Source: Aeromonas enteropelogenes
Lineage (GTDB): Bacteria; Pseudomonadota; Gammaproteobacteria; Enterobacterales; Aeromonadaceae
DNA length: 64,000 bases
Direction of reading: 5' to 3'
Assembly: GCF_000819845.1 (NCBI RefSeq)
Contig: NZ_CDCG01000018.1
Location: 320,570 to 384,569 of the forward strand
Part shown: one piece after another, positions 43,579-50,835 of the stretch
Numbering within the stretch: the first letter of the stretch is position 1
How the letters are laid out: every line of letters begins with the position of its first letter
The notes under the pieces: model-generated
What the model was told of the DNA's origin: nothing
The model's input: only the letters and a program-made list of their open reading frames with translations
Databases searched by the model: none
Translations under genes and position numbers: made by a program

Positions 43579-44310
43579 ATGATGAAAATAAAACAAATTG
43601 CAGTAGATAAGCTCTCTAACACCATGAGAATGTATGGTGAAGCTAGGTTTAACTTTGAACGAATAAAGTTAATAGATAAAGAAGAAGCAATTAACAACCT
43701 AGACCGCGCTTTTGAATCAAAGCTAGAGGCATTTCATAGTTTATACGATGTCACTAAATCAGATTTTAATTACTTTGAACACGCCGATACGGCACTGTTA
43801 ATACTTATTCGTAATGCAATCCATCATAGAGATCATGACCTATTTATTAGTTGGAATAAGGAAATGTTACTTAATGGTGGCCTAGAAAGAAACAATGGCG
43901 CGGAATTTCTACTTGTCAGTAATAGGGTCTGTGATAGACCACCAGTTATGCAATATTACTACAAGTTAGAGGATGTTTTGTTTCGTCTTGATAAAAGCTT
44001 AGGCTCTCCTTTCCTAGAAAACAGAATGAAACCTGATCAAAAAGATGACTTACTCAGGAAACTAGATGAGCAACTCAAATTTAACGATATCATAGATTAT
44101 GCGAAATCTGAGCGATACCCAATCAAGCAGATCTACTTAAATTTTATTCCTATTTTTACCTCTGCAGTTGTTAAGGTTTTCACTGAACTGAAATCTAAAG
44201 GTCTTCAGTTTGAGGGTTATGATGCAAAGGTATATGAAGAGCCATTTACAAATGAGCTTAGTGTTGATTATGCAGTAATTGATTACCATCCAGTCAGAAT
44301 TTGGGTTTAA
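43579..44310 (+). CDS. Cassette 2: protein with RNAIHH motif, HEPN-like
   Basis: 243 residues, mostly helical, with no signal peptide or membrane segment. The segment YFEHADTALLILIRNAIHHRDHDLF (about residues 62-86) contains the same RNAIHH as cassette 1 in a helical context typical of HEPN domains. The C-terminal half is uncharacterised. The gene fills its cassette; the next attC begins one base after the stop. Candidate RNA-cleaving toxin or defence effector; unknown family. Confidence 0.6.
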   Translation: MMKIKQIAVDKLSNTMRMYGEARFNFERIKLIDKEEAINNLDRAFESKLEAFHSLYDVTKSDFNYFEHADTALLILIRNAIHHRDHDLFISWNKEMLLNGGLERNNGAEFLLVSNRVCDRPPVMQYYYKLEDVLFRLDKSLGSPFLENRMKPDQKDDLLRKLDEQLKFNDIIDYAKSERYPIKQIYLNFIPIFTSAVVKVFTELKSKGLQFEGYDAKVYEEPFTNELSVDYAVIDYHPVRIWV

Positions 44311-44436
44311 AGCTAACAAAACATTTAAGAGTGATTCCCAACGCATGGCATTTTTCATTTCATCGTCGGGTTTTGTTTTTACGGTGGTAAGGTTGGGTTT
44401 CGTAGTAGCGTGCTCCACCTTAATGCGGCGTTATAT
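44311..44436. repeat. attC site 2 (VCR-like)
   Basis: AGCTAACAAAACATTTAAGAG at the left and TTAATGCGGCGTTATAT at the right, 126 bases, with CAACGCATGGCATTTTTCA near the 5' end, as in Vibrio superintegron repeats. Confidence 0.88.
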
Positions 44437-44459
44437 GACTAATCGAAGTCGAGGTAAAA

Positions 44460-44987
44460 TTGGAAAACTTAAAAATATTCATCGAAAACTGGAGAGATCT
44501 AGTAAGCATCCTTGCAGTTGTTGTAGCAACTCTTTCATCGGTTGCTTCATTTAAGTCTGCATCTTCAGCTGCAAAATCAGCAAATCTTGCAGAGTCACAA
44601 CAAAAGCTAATTTTGGTTCAGTCAATATCGAGTTCATTGCAGGCAATTTGTCACGGTGTAAATATTGCGAAAGAAACTAAAAAGTCCCTAGATTTTGCTT
44701 ATTCAGAGTTAGCGGTATGGACTGGACAGGTTGGTGGTAGCAGGGTGCACCTTGCAAATAGTCAAACAGATAAAAGGGTGTCTGACTTATATCCTTTGAA
44801 AAATATTGCACTTGAGAAACTGTCTCAGATAACTAGTTTCCCTACACTCCCAATGATTGAGCTAATATCCGAACAAGTTAACTATGAAGCTTTTAACATG
44901 AGCGTGGCGGAAGCAAACATGCTATTAAACCAAGAGCTTAGTGAGGTAATGCAAACAATATCAAATTACCGAAATAAAGCCACATAA
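44460..44987 (+). CDS. Cassette 3: membrane-anchored hypothetical protein
   Basis: 175 residues from a TTG at 44460 with GAGG 5 bases upstream. An N-terminal membrane helix (LVSILAVVVATLSSVASF, residues 14-31) is followed by an Ala/Ser-rich coiled coil and a helical domain. No catalytic motif is seen. It fills its cassette between two VCR-like sites. Function unknown. Confidence 0.6.
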   Translation: MENLKIFIENWRDLVSILAVVVATLSSVASFKSASSAAKSANLAESQQKLILVQSISSSLQAICHGVNIAKETKKSLDFAYSELAVWTGQVGGSRVHLANSQTDKRVSDLYPLKNIALEKLSQITSFPTLPMIELISEQVNYEAFNMSVAEANMLLNQELSEVMQTISNYRNKAT

Positions 44988-45113
44988 CAAACGCTTCAAA
45001 AAGGACAGCCAACGCGTGGCATTTTTACTATGCGTTGCGTTAGTTGTTTAAGGTAGTATGAAGTGGCATTGGCATTGGTATTGCGTTGCTTACACCTTAA
45101 CAGAGTGTTATTT
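44982..45113. repeat. attC site 3 (VCR-like)
   Basis: ACATAACAAACGCTTCAA at the left, CAACGCGTGGCATTTTTA inside, and CCTTAACAGAGTGTTATTT at the right; 132 bases. It begins within the last codons of cassette 3. Confidence 0.85.
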
Positions 45114-45181
45114 GTCATTCGATACTTTTATAAGTTGTGCGATGGGCTTATCGTATAGCAAAAAATAAAGGCTGTTAACAT

Positions 45182-45898
45182 ATGAAGTTTGGTATATCCC
45201 AAGACTGATGTGATGATTTACTTGAATATCCAATCAATCAAGTTAAATCTCTTTTGTATCGTGAAGCTAGTAATGTTAGACATTATGAAAACTTAAAGTT
45301 TCTAATGAATTGCTATAAAACACAGCACGAAGCAGAACAGGTTTTGTCTTTATACTATCAAGGGAAACTACTGCCTTTGCCACCGATACACTTACAATTG
45401 GGTGGATTAAGTATGAGTGACCCGTACTTAATTGCTTGTGGTACAACAAATTTTGACGTGTTCAGCATTTACATGATGAACTTATGCTCCCTCCTTGGTA
45501 TTCAGAAGTTCCTCAATCAGGGGAATGAATACGGTGACATCAAGGAGCACGCACAAGAAGTAAAAGAGCTCATATTCAACGAACGCAGTGAGTGGCTACC
45601 CAAGCCTGTTAAATTATGGCGAAACAAATTGGCAGCTCACTATGCAGCGGCAGATCCTCAGAAAAATGATAATGTGCTCACTTTAATGGATTCATTGTCG
45701 GCTGTGCCACAGTACAGGTTTCCTCGTTATACTGTAGCTTCAATGAATATTGTAGTTGACGGTAAAACCTCGCAATTGCAAGAGTGGTCTGTGACTCGTG
45801 TATATGATGATCTTACCGACAAGCTATCTTTGCAACCGTTAGTCCCGCTTATTAACACTCGTTTAGTTGGGCCAAATGGCAAAAAAATCCTTTGCTAA
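45182..45898 (+). pseudogene. Cassette 4: HEPN-like (RNKLAAH) protein with in-frame stop near the start
   Basis: The likely original start is ATG 45182 with AAAGG upstream. Its frame meets TGA at 45206-45208 after eight codons, then stays open to 45898 (a downstream TTG at 45254 gives 214 residues). The readable part holds KLWRNKLAAHYAA, the RNxxxxH motif of HEPN domains such as those in Abi proteins. The rest is beta/alpha and unrecognised. Either the gene is broken, or translation starts inside at a poor site, or TGA is a sequencing error. Confidence 0.6.
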
Positions 45899-45919
45899 CT
45901 AGCTCATAGGAATAATGAC

Positions 45920-46044
45920 AAATAACAAGCTGTTCAAGAGAAATTCTTGCCGCGTGGCATTTTTGGCATGCGGTTAGTCTTGGTGGTGAAAATAGTCTGT
46001 GGAAGATTGGTTTAGGCGGCTCCCTCCCTAACTCGGCGTTAGCA
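45920..46044. repeat. attC site 4 (VCR-like)
   Basis: AAATAACAAGCTGTTCAAGAG at the left (core AAATAAC), CCGCGTGGCATTTTTGGCA inside, ACTCGGCGTTAGCA at the right; 125 bases. Confidence 0.85.
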
Positions 46045-46071
46045 TACAAGCGTAATAATTTTGGAGTAAAT

Positions 46072-46953
46072 GTGGCCATTTATAAATATGTGTCTTTCTC
46101 GAATTTGAAATATCTACTAGATGGAACGATTCGCTTTACTCAGCCTAAAGCGTTTAATGATCCGTTTGAACTACTGCCAGAAATATTCTTAACAGATGTC
46201 ATAAATGGCTTCTCTATTGATGTTACTGCTCCAAAAAGATCAAGTGAGCCAGCAAAACTCAAGGATTCTTTCGAATCAGAACATTGTAATGACATAGTAG
46301 CTAGAGATGTTTTGAATATTTTAAATGATTTAATTGGCATTCTGTGCCTATCTCGAAACCCAAGCTCTCTTCTGATGTGGTCACACTATGCTGATGAATA
46401 TAAGGGAGCTGTTGTGGAGTTCGATGAAAACCACGATTTTTTCACTGGTTTATTCCCTGTATGCTATGAATCAAATAGACCCAAAATAGACTTCAATCTA
46501 CTGGAAGATGAGTCTGGGCATATTAGGTTATCTGAACTTTGCTACAAGCCTAAAGAATGGGAGTATGAAAATGAGTTTAGAATTGCAAGAAATTTAAGTG
46601 ATTGTAAGAAAAATGGACATTTCAATGGTTTTGATGTTCATGTCATGGATGTTCCTCTTGAATGTATTAAAAGGATTACTATGGGTGAGAGAATGCCATT
46701 GGAAAATCAAAGGTATGTATTCGGTAAAACGTACAACACTAATATTTCATTGGCGTTGGCAGCTGTTTCAAACTGGGGCTATACTTTTAGATCTGAACCA
46801 ATAAAGTTCGATCGTCCAATTTCAGAGTTATCGCCTATGATTTCACCAAGAACTGCGCACCTTTTTAAAGACTTAAATAGTGAATTTGGTGAAATGGCTA
46901 GGTGGATGATTGCCAATCACCCAATGTCTGAACTCGTAAACAAAACGCTGTAA
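46072..46953 (+). CDS. Cassette 5: DUF2971 protein
   Basis: 293 residues from GTG 46072 (TTGGAG upstream). The family pattern is clear: IYKYVSFSNLKYLLDGTIRF, QPKAFNDPFE, ILCLSRNPSSLLMWSHYADEYKGAVVEFD and EWEYENEFRIA. DUF2971 proteins are widespread in integrons, prophages and islands. Biochemical role is not established to my knowledge; the conserved Tyr, Asn-Asp-Pro, His and Glu residues suggest an enzyme. It is the last cassette before phage DNA resumes. Confidence 0.85.
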   Translation: MAIYKYVSFSNLKYLLDGTIRFTQPKAFNDPFELLPEIFLTDVINGFSIDVTAPKRSSEPAKLKDSFESEHCNDIVARDVLNILNDLIGILCLSRNPSSLLMWSHYADEYKGAVVEFDENHDFFTGLFPVCYESNRPKIDFNLLEDESGHIRLSELCYKPKEWEYENEFRIARNLSDCKKNGHFNGFDVHVMDVPLECIKRITMGERMPLENQRYVFGKTYNTNISLALAAVSNWGYTFRSEPIKFDRPISELSPMISPRTAHLFKDLNSEFGEMARWMIANHPMSELVNKTL

Positions 46954-46959
46954 ATTGTA

Positions 46960-47086
46960 TGCTAACAAAGCATTTAAGAGTGATTCCCAACGCTTCGCAT
47001 TTTCAGTTTGAATCAGCTTTAGTGTTTACGGCACAATAATTTAAGTTAGGTGGCTGCATTGTTCACACCTTAACGCGGCGTTACAT
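46960..47086. repeat. attC site 5 (VCR-like), right end of the array
   Basis: TGCTAACAAAGCATTTAAGAG at the left, CAACGCTTCGCATTTTCA inside, CCTTAACGCGGCGTTACAT at the right; 127 bases. The left 30 bases are nearly identical to attC 2. Confidence 0.88.
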
Positions 47087-47089
47087 CGG

Positions 47090-47190
47090 CTTCTTTTCCA
47101 AGCTACACACCGCCTCCCGGATCTTCTGCGCATTGCAGCCCTCAAGCAGTCTCCCCTAGGCAGAGCCCAGCCATCACGGGAATAACGCCT
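47090..47190 (-). pseudogene. Degenerate copy of part of the phage P gene
   Basis: On the minus strand two short stretches mirror the intact P gene next door: VIPVMAGL (P has LFPLMAGL) and CNAQKIREAV (P has FNAQQIREAV), with about 20 codons between them missing and a frame change. It ends in a stop and then the attC boundary. It is a deletion-bearing duplicate that now borders the cassette array. Confidence 0.6.
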
Positions 47191-47356
47191 GTGCCAAGCA
47201 CACTCATCCTGCCGCCTAAGAGACTCACTCCAACGTTGCTTCCCCCAAAACCTACCTTCACCTCTCAACACATTCACTGGCGTGCTCCTCAGCCGTCCGG
47301 CCTCCTCAGCCACTTGCTCAGGCATCATATCGATAAGCAGCCAGTGCCCTGCCCCC

Positions 47357-47851
47357 CTATAGCCTCCCAGTGATGGTGTAACCACGCTGGCGGCGGTCGG
47401 TAACTATCCTGTCTAGCTCGGCCTGTACCGCGTCGCTCGTCACATCACCGTCACGCTGCAGCACGATTACGGTTGCCTCCATCTTGCACGCCGCTATGGA
47501 GAACTCAAGCTCGCGCGGCTTTGCCCGAGCAGCAGGAGGCAAACGGCGCAGTAGCTCTACCCTCACCTCCGCTGGCCGCGGCGCATACTGTCGAGCGGCA
47601 TCCTCCCCAAACTGCAGCACCGCCTCGCGGATTTGCTGTGCGTTGAACCCCTTGAGCATACCTCCCCAAGCCATTGCGATACCACGAGCATTGCTCTCAA
47701 GTTGGTTAGCACTGGCTGGCCATAAACCAGCCATCAACGGGAATAGCTCGTCAGCCAAGAACATGGACATCCTGTCACTTACCAATCCTCCATCACGTAG
47801 CTCCAACGTTTGATCGTGAGCTTCTTGGTCAGAGTGGCGTGTTGTCGTCAT
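47357..47851 (-). CDS. P-like replication protein (helicase loader type)
   Basis: 164 residues from ATG 47851, overlapping the O-like gene by 23 bases. The central region MFLADELFPLMAGLWPASANQLESNARGIAMAWGGMLKGFNAQQIREAV resembles the phage replication P family. The C-terminus has RRLPPAARAKPRE and a helical end. P proteins bring host DnaB to O at the origin. Position after O supports this; the length is shorter than lambda P. Confidence 0.7.
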   Translation of the reverse strand: MTTTRHSDQEAHDQTLELRDGGLVSDRMSMFLADELFPLMAGLWPASANQLESNARGIAMAWGGMLKGFNAQQIREAVLQFGEDAARQYAPRPAEVRVELLRRLPPAARAKPRELEFSIAACKMEATVIVLQRDGDVTSDAVQAELDRIVTDRRQRGYTITGRL

Positions 47852-48644
47852 AGCCCCCTCTCCCAGACTCTCTGAGTTTGTGAGCCGCTTTCTGGGCCAC
47901 CTGCAGGCTATCTAGTGGCTTTCGCTGCACTGCAATCCTAAACGAACTGACTGCTCGACGAACCCAGTTTCGCCAGGTCTTCTCCCAGTCCAGCTTGACG
48001 GCCTTGGCGCCGGGCAATGATTGCCAATAATCCGCAAACGTCGCGGCCTCGATGAGGATCCGCTCTCGTGGTAGTCCTATTTCTTGAGCTGCCCACCTCC
48101 CCCACTCTGCTGGCAAGAACCAATCATTCGGCAAGCGGGTACCTCGTCGCGACGTTTCGCTTGCTGACTTTTTTTCACCTTGGGGGGATAAAGGGAGATC
48201 TTGGATCTCTGTAGTAATCTCTGTAGTAGTCTCTGTAATAGATAGCTGGTTTCCAGCAGTACTGATTGCTGCTTTCCCCCGAACCTGTTTGCTAGATTTC
48301 CGCATACTAGGTTGCAAGAAATCACATGCATTCATGACAGCTTCAAGTGTTACCAGATCGATGCAGAAATACAGCTGTGCAGGTAGACCCACCCGCTTTT
48401 CTTTCAATACACCGAGCTTGCGTAACGCCTTGCGTGCCCCTTCTTGTTCGTATCGAGTTAAGCCCGTCTCTTCCTCCCAGTCAGCCTGGGTTTTATAGAA
48501 CCAAGAACAGCCATCTTCATGCACTTTGCAGCGCTTAGCCCAATAGATAGCCTGAGACAGAAATAGAGCAGCAGTGACTGAACCGGTGATGGCTACAAAT
48601 GGGCGATGAAAGGCGATTGGCCGATCAAGAAAATTGATGTTCAT
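47829..48644 (-). CDS. O-like phage replication initiation protein
   Basis: 271 residues from ATG 48644, overlapping the upstream small gene (ATGA). The N-terminal 95 residues are a winged-helix domain (SWFYKTQADWEEETGLTRYEQEGARKALRKLGVLKEKR). A Thr/Glu-rich linker (about 135-150) is coded by tandem 12-base repeats. The C-terminal domain (FADYWQSLPGAKAVKLDWEKTWRNWVRR) matches DnaT/O-type replication proteins. It likely binds the repeats as origin. Confidence 0.8.
   Translation of the reverse strand: MNINFLDRPIAFHRPFVAITGSVTAALFLSQAIYWAKRCKVHEDGCSWFYKTQADWEEETGLTRYEQEGARKALRKLGVLKEKRVGLPAQLYFCIDLVTLEAVMNACDFLQPSMRKSSKQVRGKAAISTAGNQLSITETTTEITTEIQDLPLSPQGEKKSASETSRRGTRLPNDWFLPAEWGRWAAQEIGLPRERILIEAATFADYWQSLPGAKAVKLDWEKTWRNWVRRAVSSFRIAVQRKPLDSLQVAQKAAHKLRESGRGGYDDNTPL
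48205..48240. repeat. Three 12-bp tandem repeats in the O-like gene, candidate origin iterons
   Basis: ATCTCTGTAGTA, ATCTCTGTAGTA and GTCTCTGTAATA lie head to tail. In lambda the origin iterons also lie inside gene O. They code for the ITETTTEITTEI linker, so the protein tolerates them. Confidence 0.55.
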
Positions 48645-48775
48645 TCTTGCCCCCCACCTCTCTCCATTGTCTCAAAACACCCCGTAGCGTTCACATAGTC
48701 ATTCATAACGCCACACCGTGGGCAGTGATTGGCATGAAGGGAGGTGGCCTCAAGGGCCTTGGGTTCGATAGTCAT
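48641..48775 (-). CDS. Very small phage protein with CxxC motif (44 aa)
   Basis: ATG 48775 in the context AGGACCCAGACC-ATG; TGA overlaps the O-like start. The peptide contains HANHCPRCGVMNDY and a further Cys, suggesting a zinc knuckle. Many lambdoid phages have such a short gene just ahead of O. Unknown function. Confidence 0.6.
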   Translation of the reverse strand: MTIEPKALEATSLHANHCPRCGVMNDYVNATGCFETMERGGGQE

Positions 48776-48841
48776 GGTCTGGGTCCTATGTTCTGTATCT
48801 TTGCGCCCGGTGGTCAGTCGGGCAGATAGTTAGGTACTGGG

Positions 48842-49042
48842 CTATTTCGCTATGGCGTCCTCTTTGCGTGCGAGCAGCTCTTGTGAAAGTCTCAGGGCGT
48901 GTCGATTTGTACCAAGTGCATGAGCGGTTGGGATCAGTGCAGTGTCCAGTTCAAGCGCCAGTTCATGGATCACCGCTTTCAAGATGATGTTGTCCCGCTC
49001 GCTTACATGTTTGGCAGCATGACGATTTTTGTTTTTGGACAT
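48842..49042 (-). CDS. Small phage early protein (66 aa)
   Basis: ATG 49042 behind GGGAG, three bases after the preceding gene. Basic at the N-terminus (MSKNKNRHAAKHV), then helical and Leu/Ala-rich (LKAVIHELALELDTALIPTAHALG). Not recognised. Confidence 0.6.
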   Translation of the reverse strand: MSKNKNRHAAKHVSERDNIILKAVIHELALELDTALIPTAHALGTNRHALRLSQELLARKEDAIAK

Positions 49043-49045
49043 GGT

Positions 49046-49444
49046 TTATCTCCCTAGAACGAAATCGATCAAATCAGTAAGCAGTTGTACCGGCTTCCTA
49101 CCGCGTTCCTGGTCATATACAGCCTCGTCAACGGCAGTGAACGTCAGCAATCCGTGCTCAGGAAGCCCCTCCCCCTTCAAAATCTCTTCGAGGGTTACTG
49201 GCGGATAACCTTGTGCGCTCAGGCTCATGTTGGCCCTTTTAACGGCCCTCCTCAGGATCTGGGGTTTATGTTGTGATATCGAGTTGAGCATGAGGAGCAA
49301 TGCAGCCCGAGCGAAGGAGGTTTCGGTCATCTGAAGCTCAGCACCGACCTCACGCCACATATATCGATGAGCGGGTGTGCCGCGCATTTTCAGCGCAGGG
49401 ATCACGTCCAGCTTGGCGTGATCAGGTAATGCGGATCGTCCCAT
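49046..49444 (-). CDS. Phage early protein, possibly CII-position regulator (132 aa)
   Basis: Start at ATG 49444 with AGGACC seven bases upstream. Helical protein with REVGAELQMTETSFARAALLLMLNSI, which could be a helix-turn-helix. It is the first sizeable gene after cro, the place of cII in lambda. No clear family match, so function is open. Confidence 0.6.
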   Translation of the reverse strand: MGRSALPDHAKLDVIPALKMRGTPAHRYMWREVGAELQMTETSFARAALLLMLNSISQHKPQILRRAVKRANMSLSAQGYPPVTLEEILKGEGLPEHGLLTFTAVDEAVYDQERGRKPVQLLTDLIDFVLGR

Positions 49445-49477
49445 AACGCAGGTCCTCACGATGGAGCAGACCGGTGG

Positions 49478-49693
49478 TTAGGCAGCCTGTTGAGTGGTAT
49501 GGGGGTGCTCTTTGTTCAGGGGATAGTCCTCAAGACCAAGGCGCAATTCACCATTGCTGGCAATGACGAAAGCCACGGCATGCTGAGCCGGGATCACGTC
49601 CCCCCACTTCACGGCAAGGCTGCGAGAGATACCGATCGCTTTCATTGCGCGAGCCATGTTGCCGAAGTATTTAACCACTTCATGCTTCTTCAT
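49478..49693 (-). CDS. cro: Cro-like repressor
   Basis: 71 residues from ATG 49693 with TAGGAG upstream. The helix-turn-helix reads EVVKYFGNMARAMKAIGISRSLAVKWGDVIPAQHAVAF, as in P22-type Cro. Divergent from cI across 132 bases. It represses cI and early transcription when the phage goes lytic. Confidence 0.82.
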   Translation of the reverse strand: MKKHEVVKYFGNMARAMKAIGISRSLAVKWGDVIPAQHAVAFVIASNGELRLGLEDYPLNKEHPHTTQQAA

Positions 49694-49825
49694 ATGTCGG
49701 CTCCTAAGTATGTTATTTCGCCAATCGTTCATCATCGTAACCATTTGCCAGCTAGTAATCAACAACCAACGTGTACGATTAAGAACTTAAAATTTGTTCA
49801 CAATCGATAACTTGAAGCGAGTGAC
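49694..49825. promoter_or_regulatory. cI-cro divergent operator region (OR-like)
   Basis: 132 bases between the two divergent starts. It includes ATCGATAAC near 49803, a half-site of the perfect palindrome at 50519-50546, plus GCCAATCGTT and CATCGTAACC. Exact operators and promoters cannot be fixed by eye. Confidence 0.55.
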
Positions 49826-50437
49826 ATGAAACCTTCATTTAATGAGCGAGTTAGAGCCAGAATGGAAGCTCAAGGGCTTAGTGTTTCCGAAATCGCTAGA
49901 AGGGCGGGCATATCCAAGTCTCTAGTATCGAACCTTCTGAGTAATCCTCTGAAAGATGTCCGTGTCTCGACGCTATTCGGATTAGCTAAAGCTCTGTCTG
50001 TAGACCCTATAGAGTTGTATACCGGGCGCTCATCCGTTGAGGTGGTGAGTGATCTGGTTAATAGCGTCTACAGAATACCGGTACTTAACATTGATGAAGT
50101 ACTGCAAAACCCAACCGACTCACTTCCGCTAGTCACCACGGATAGAATGCTGCTTACCGAAACACCTGGTGCTCTGATTGGTGTTGAGGCCCCTAACGAC
50201 CAACTTGCTAAGCAAGGAATCCTAAAAGGGGATGTTTGTGTGATCGATCTGGGGGTTAACACAATAGAGCCGGATGCAGTCATGTTGCTCCAACTGACTC
50301 GTGCAAACCAAGCCAAGTTACTAAGAGCTATACCTGCAATCGAAGGCTGGGCCTTTGGGGTTGATGATGAACGCCTGCCTGTTATTGCAGCAAGAGATGT
50401 CATTGTGCTTGGTAGGATGATAGAGCGCCGAGGTTAA
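49826..50437 (+). CDS. cI: CI-like prophage repressor, S24-type domain without the catalytic serine
   Basis: 203 residues. The N-terminal HTH is LSVSEIARRAGISKSLVSNLLSNP. The C-terminal domain aligns with LexA/CI dimerisation domains, but where cleavable repressors have G-[DN]-S-M the sequence reads VEAPNDQLAKQG, so the Ser is missing. A Lys (NQAKLLR) remains. It keeps the prophage silent. Without self-cleavage, induction by RecA alone is doubtful and an antirepressor may be needed. A terminator follows. Confidence 0.82.
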   Translation: MKPSFNERVRARMEAQGLSVSEIARRAGISKSLVSNLLSNPLKDVRVSTLFGLAKALSVDPIELYTGRSSVEVVSDLVNSVYRIPVLNIDEVLQNPTDSLPLVTTDRMLLTETPGALIGVEAPNDQLAKQGILKGDVCVIDLGVNTIEPDAVMLLQLTRANQAKLLRAIPAIEGWAFGVDDERLPVIAARDVIVLGRMIERRG

Positions 50438-50462
50438 GCATCGTTCTGCAATAGACACCAAA

Positions 50463-50488
50463 AGCCCTGCTATATAGCAGGGCTTTTT
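50463..50488 (+). terminator. Terminator of cI
   Basis: AGCCCTGCTATATAGCAGGGCT followed by TTTTTTA. Confidence 0.9.
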
Positions 50489-50518
50489 TATTCGAAAAAA
50501 TTCACGAAAGTGTATTGA

Positions 50519-50546
50519 TTCATTGTTATCGATCGATAACAATGAA
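50519..50546. promoter_or_regulatory. Perfect 28-bp palindrome, OL-like operator
   Basis: TTCATTGTTATCGA and its exact reverse complement abut at 50532/50533. Its ATCGATAAC half recurs in the cI-cro interval. Beyond cI, this is where a lambdoid leftward operator would be. Confidence 0.65.
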
Positions 50547-50560
50547 TTCCGTAAACCATC

Positions 50561-50577
50561 GAGAACACACTGTTCTC
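50561..50577. promoter_or_regulatory. Second operator-like inverted repeat
   Basis: GAGAACA-CAC-TGTTCTC, perfect 7-base arms, 14 bases after the 28-bp palindrome. It is a different sequence, so a second regulator may bind. Confidence 0.5.
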
Positions 50578-50835
50578 ATTAGTTCGTTGTTAGACCACTA
50601 ACTCAGGACCCGCCCCTGACCAAGGCATGCGCCCGACCAGCGCGGCGCGTAAGAACGACAAAGCCCGCACAAGGCGGGCTTTGAAGGACCGGGGAATTAC
50701 CCCCAGTCTGATTGCTGGGAGACCACCCAGCACTCAGGACCCGACCAGCTAATGCCAGACGGAATTAGCGAGGACCTACTCGCTAACGGGAGTAAATGTA
50801 ACATGAGCAAGTGCATTTTTTCCAGGGCCGCAAAA
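50578..50835. other. Hairpin-rich leader between operators and the next gene
   Basis: No gene supported. Three stems follow one another: GCCCGC-ACAAG-GCGGGC (50665-50681, a copy of the hairpin at 15340 and 21750), CCCAG/CTGGG (about 50702-50719) and TTAGCGAG-GACCTA-CTCGCTAA (50765-50786). On the minus strand the first ends in a short T run and would terminate the gene at 50836. Confidence 0.5.

Noticed and set aside
43500..47086. CRISPR array
   Set aside because: Repeats are long, imperfect, gene-separated and have attC cores; there are no short spacers or cas genes.
50629..50754. 41-codon Arg-rich plus-strand frame after the OL-like palindromes, at first an N-like candidate
   Set aside because: Its basic stretch is the translation of a terminator hairpin that occurs at two other places in the window, and it lacks a well-spaced ribosome site.
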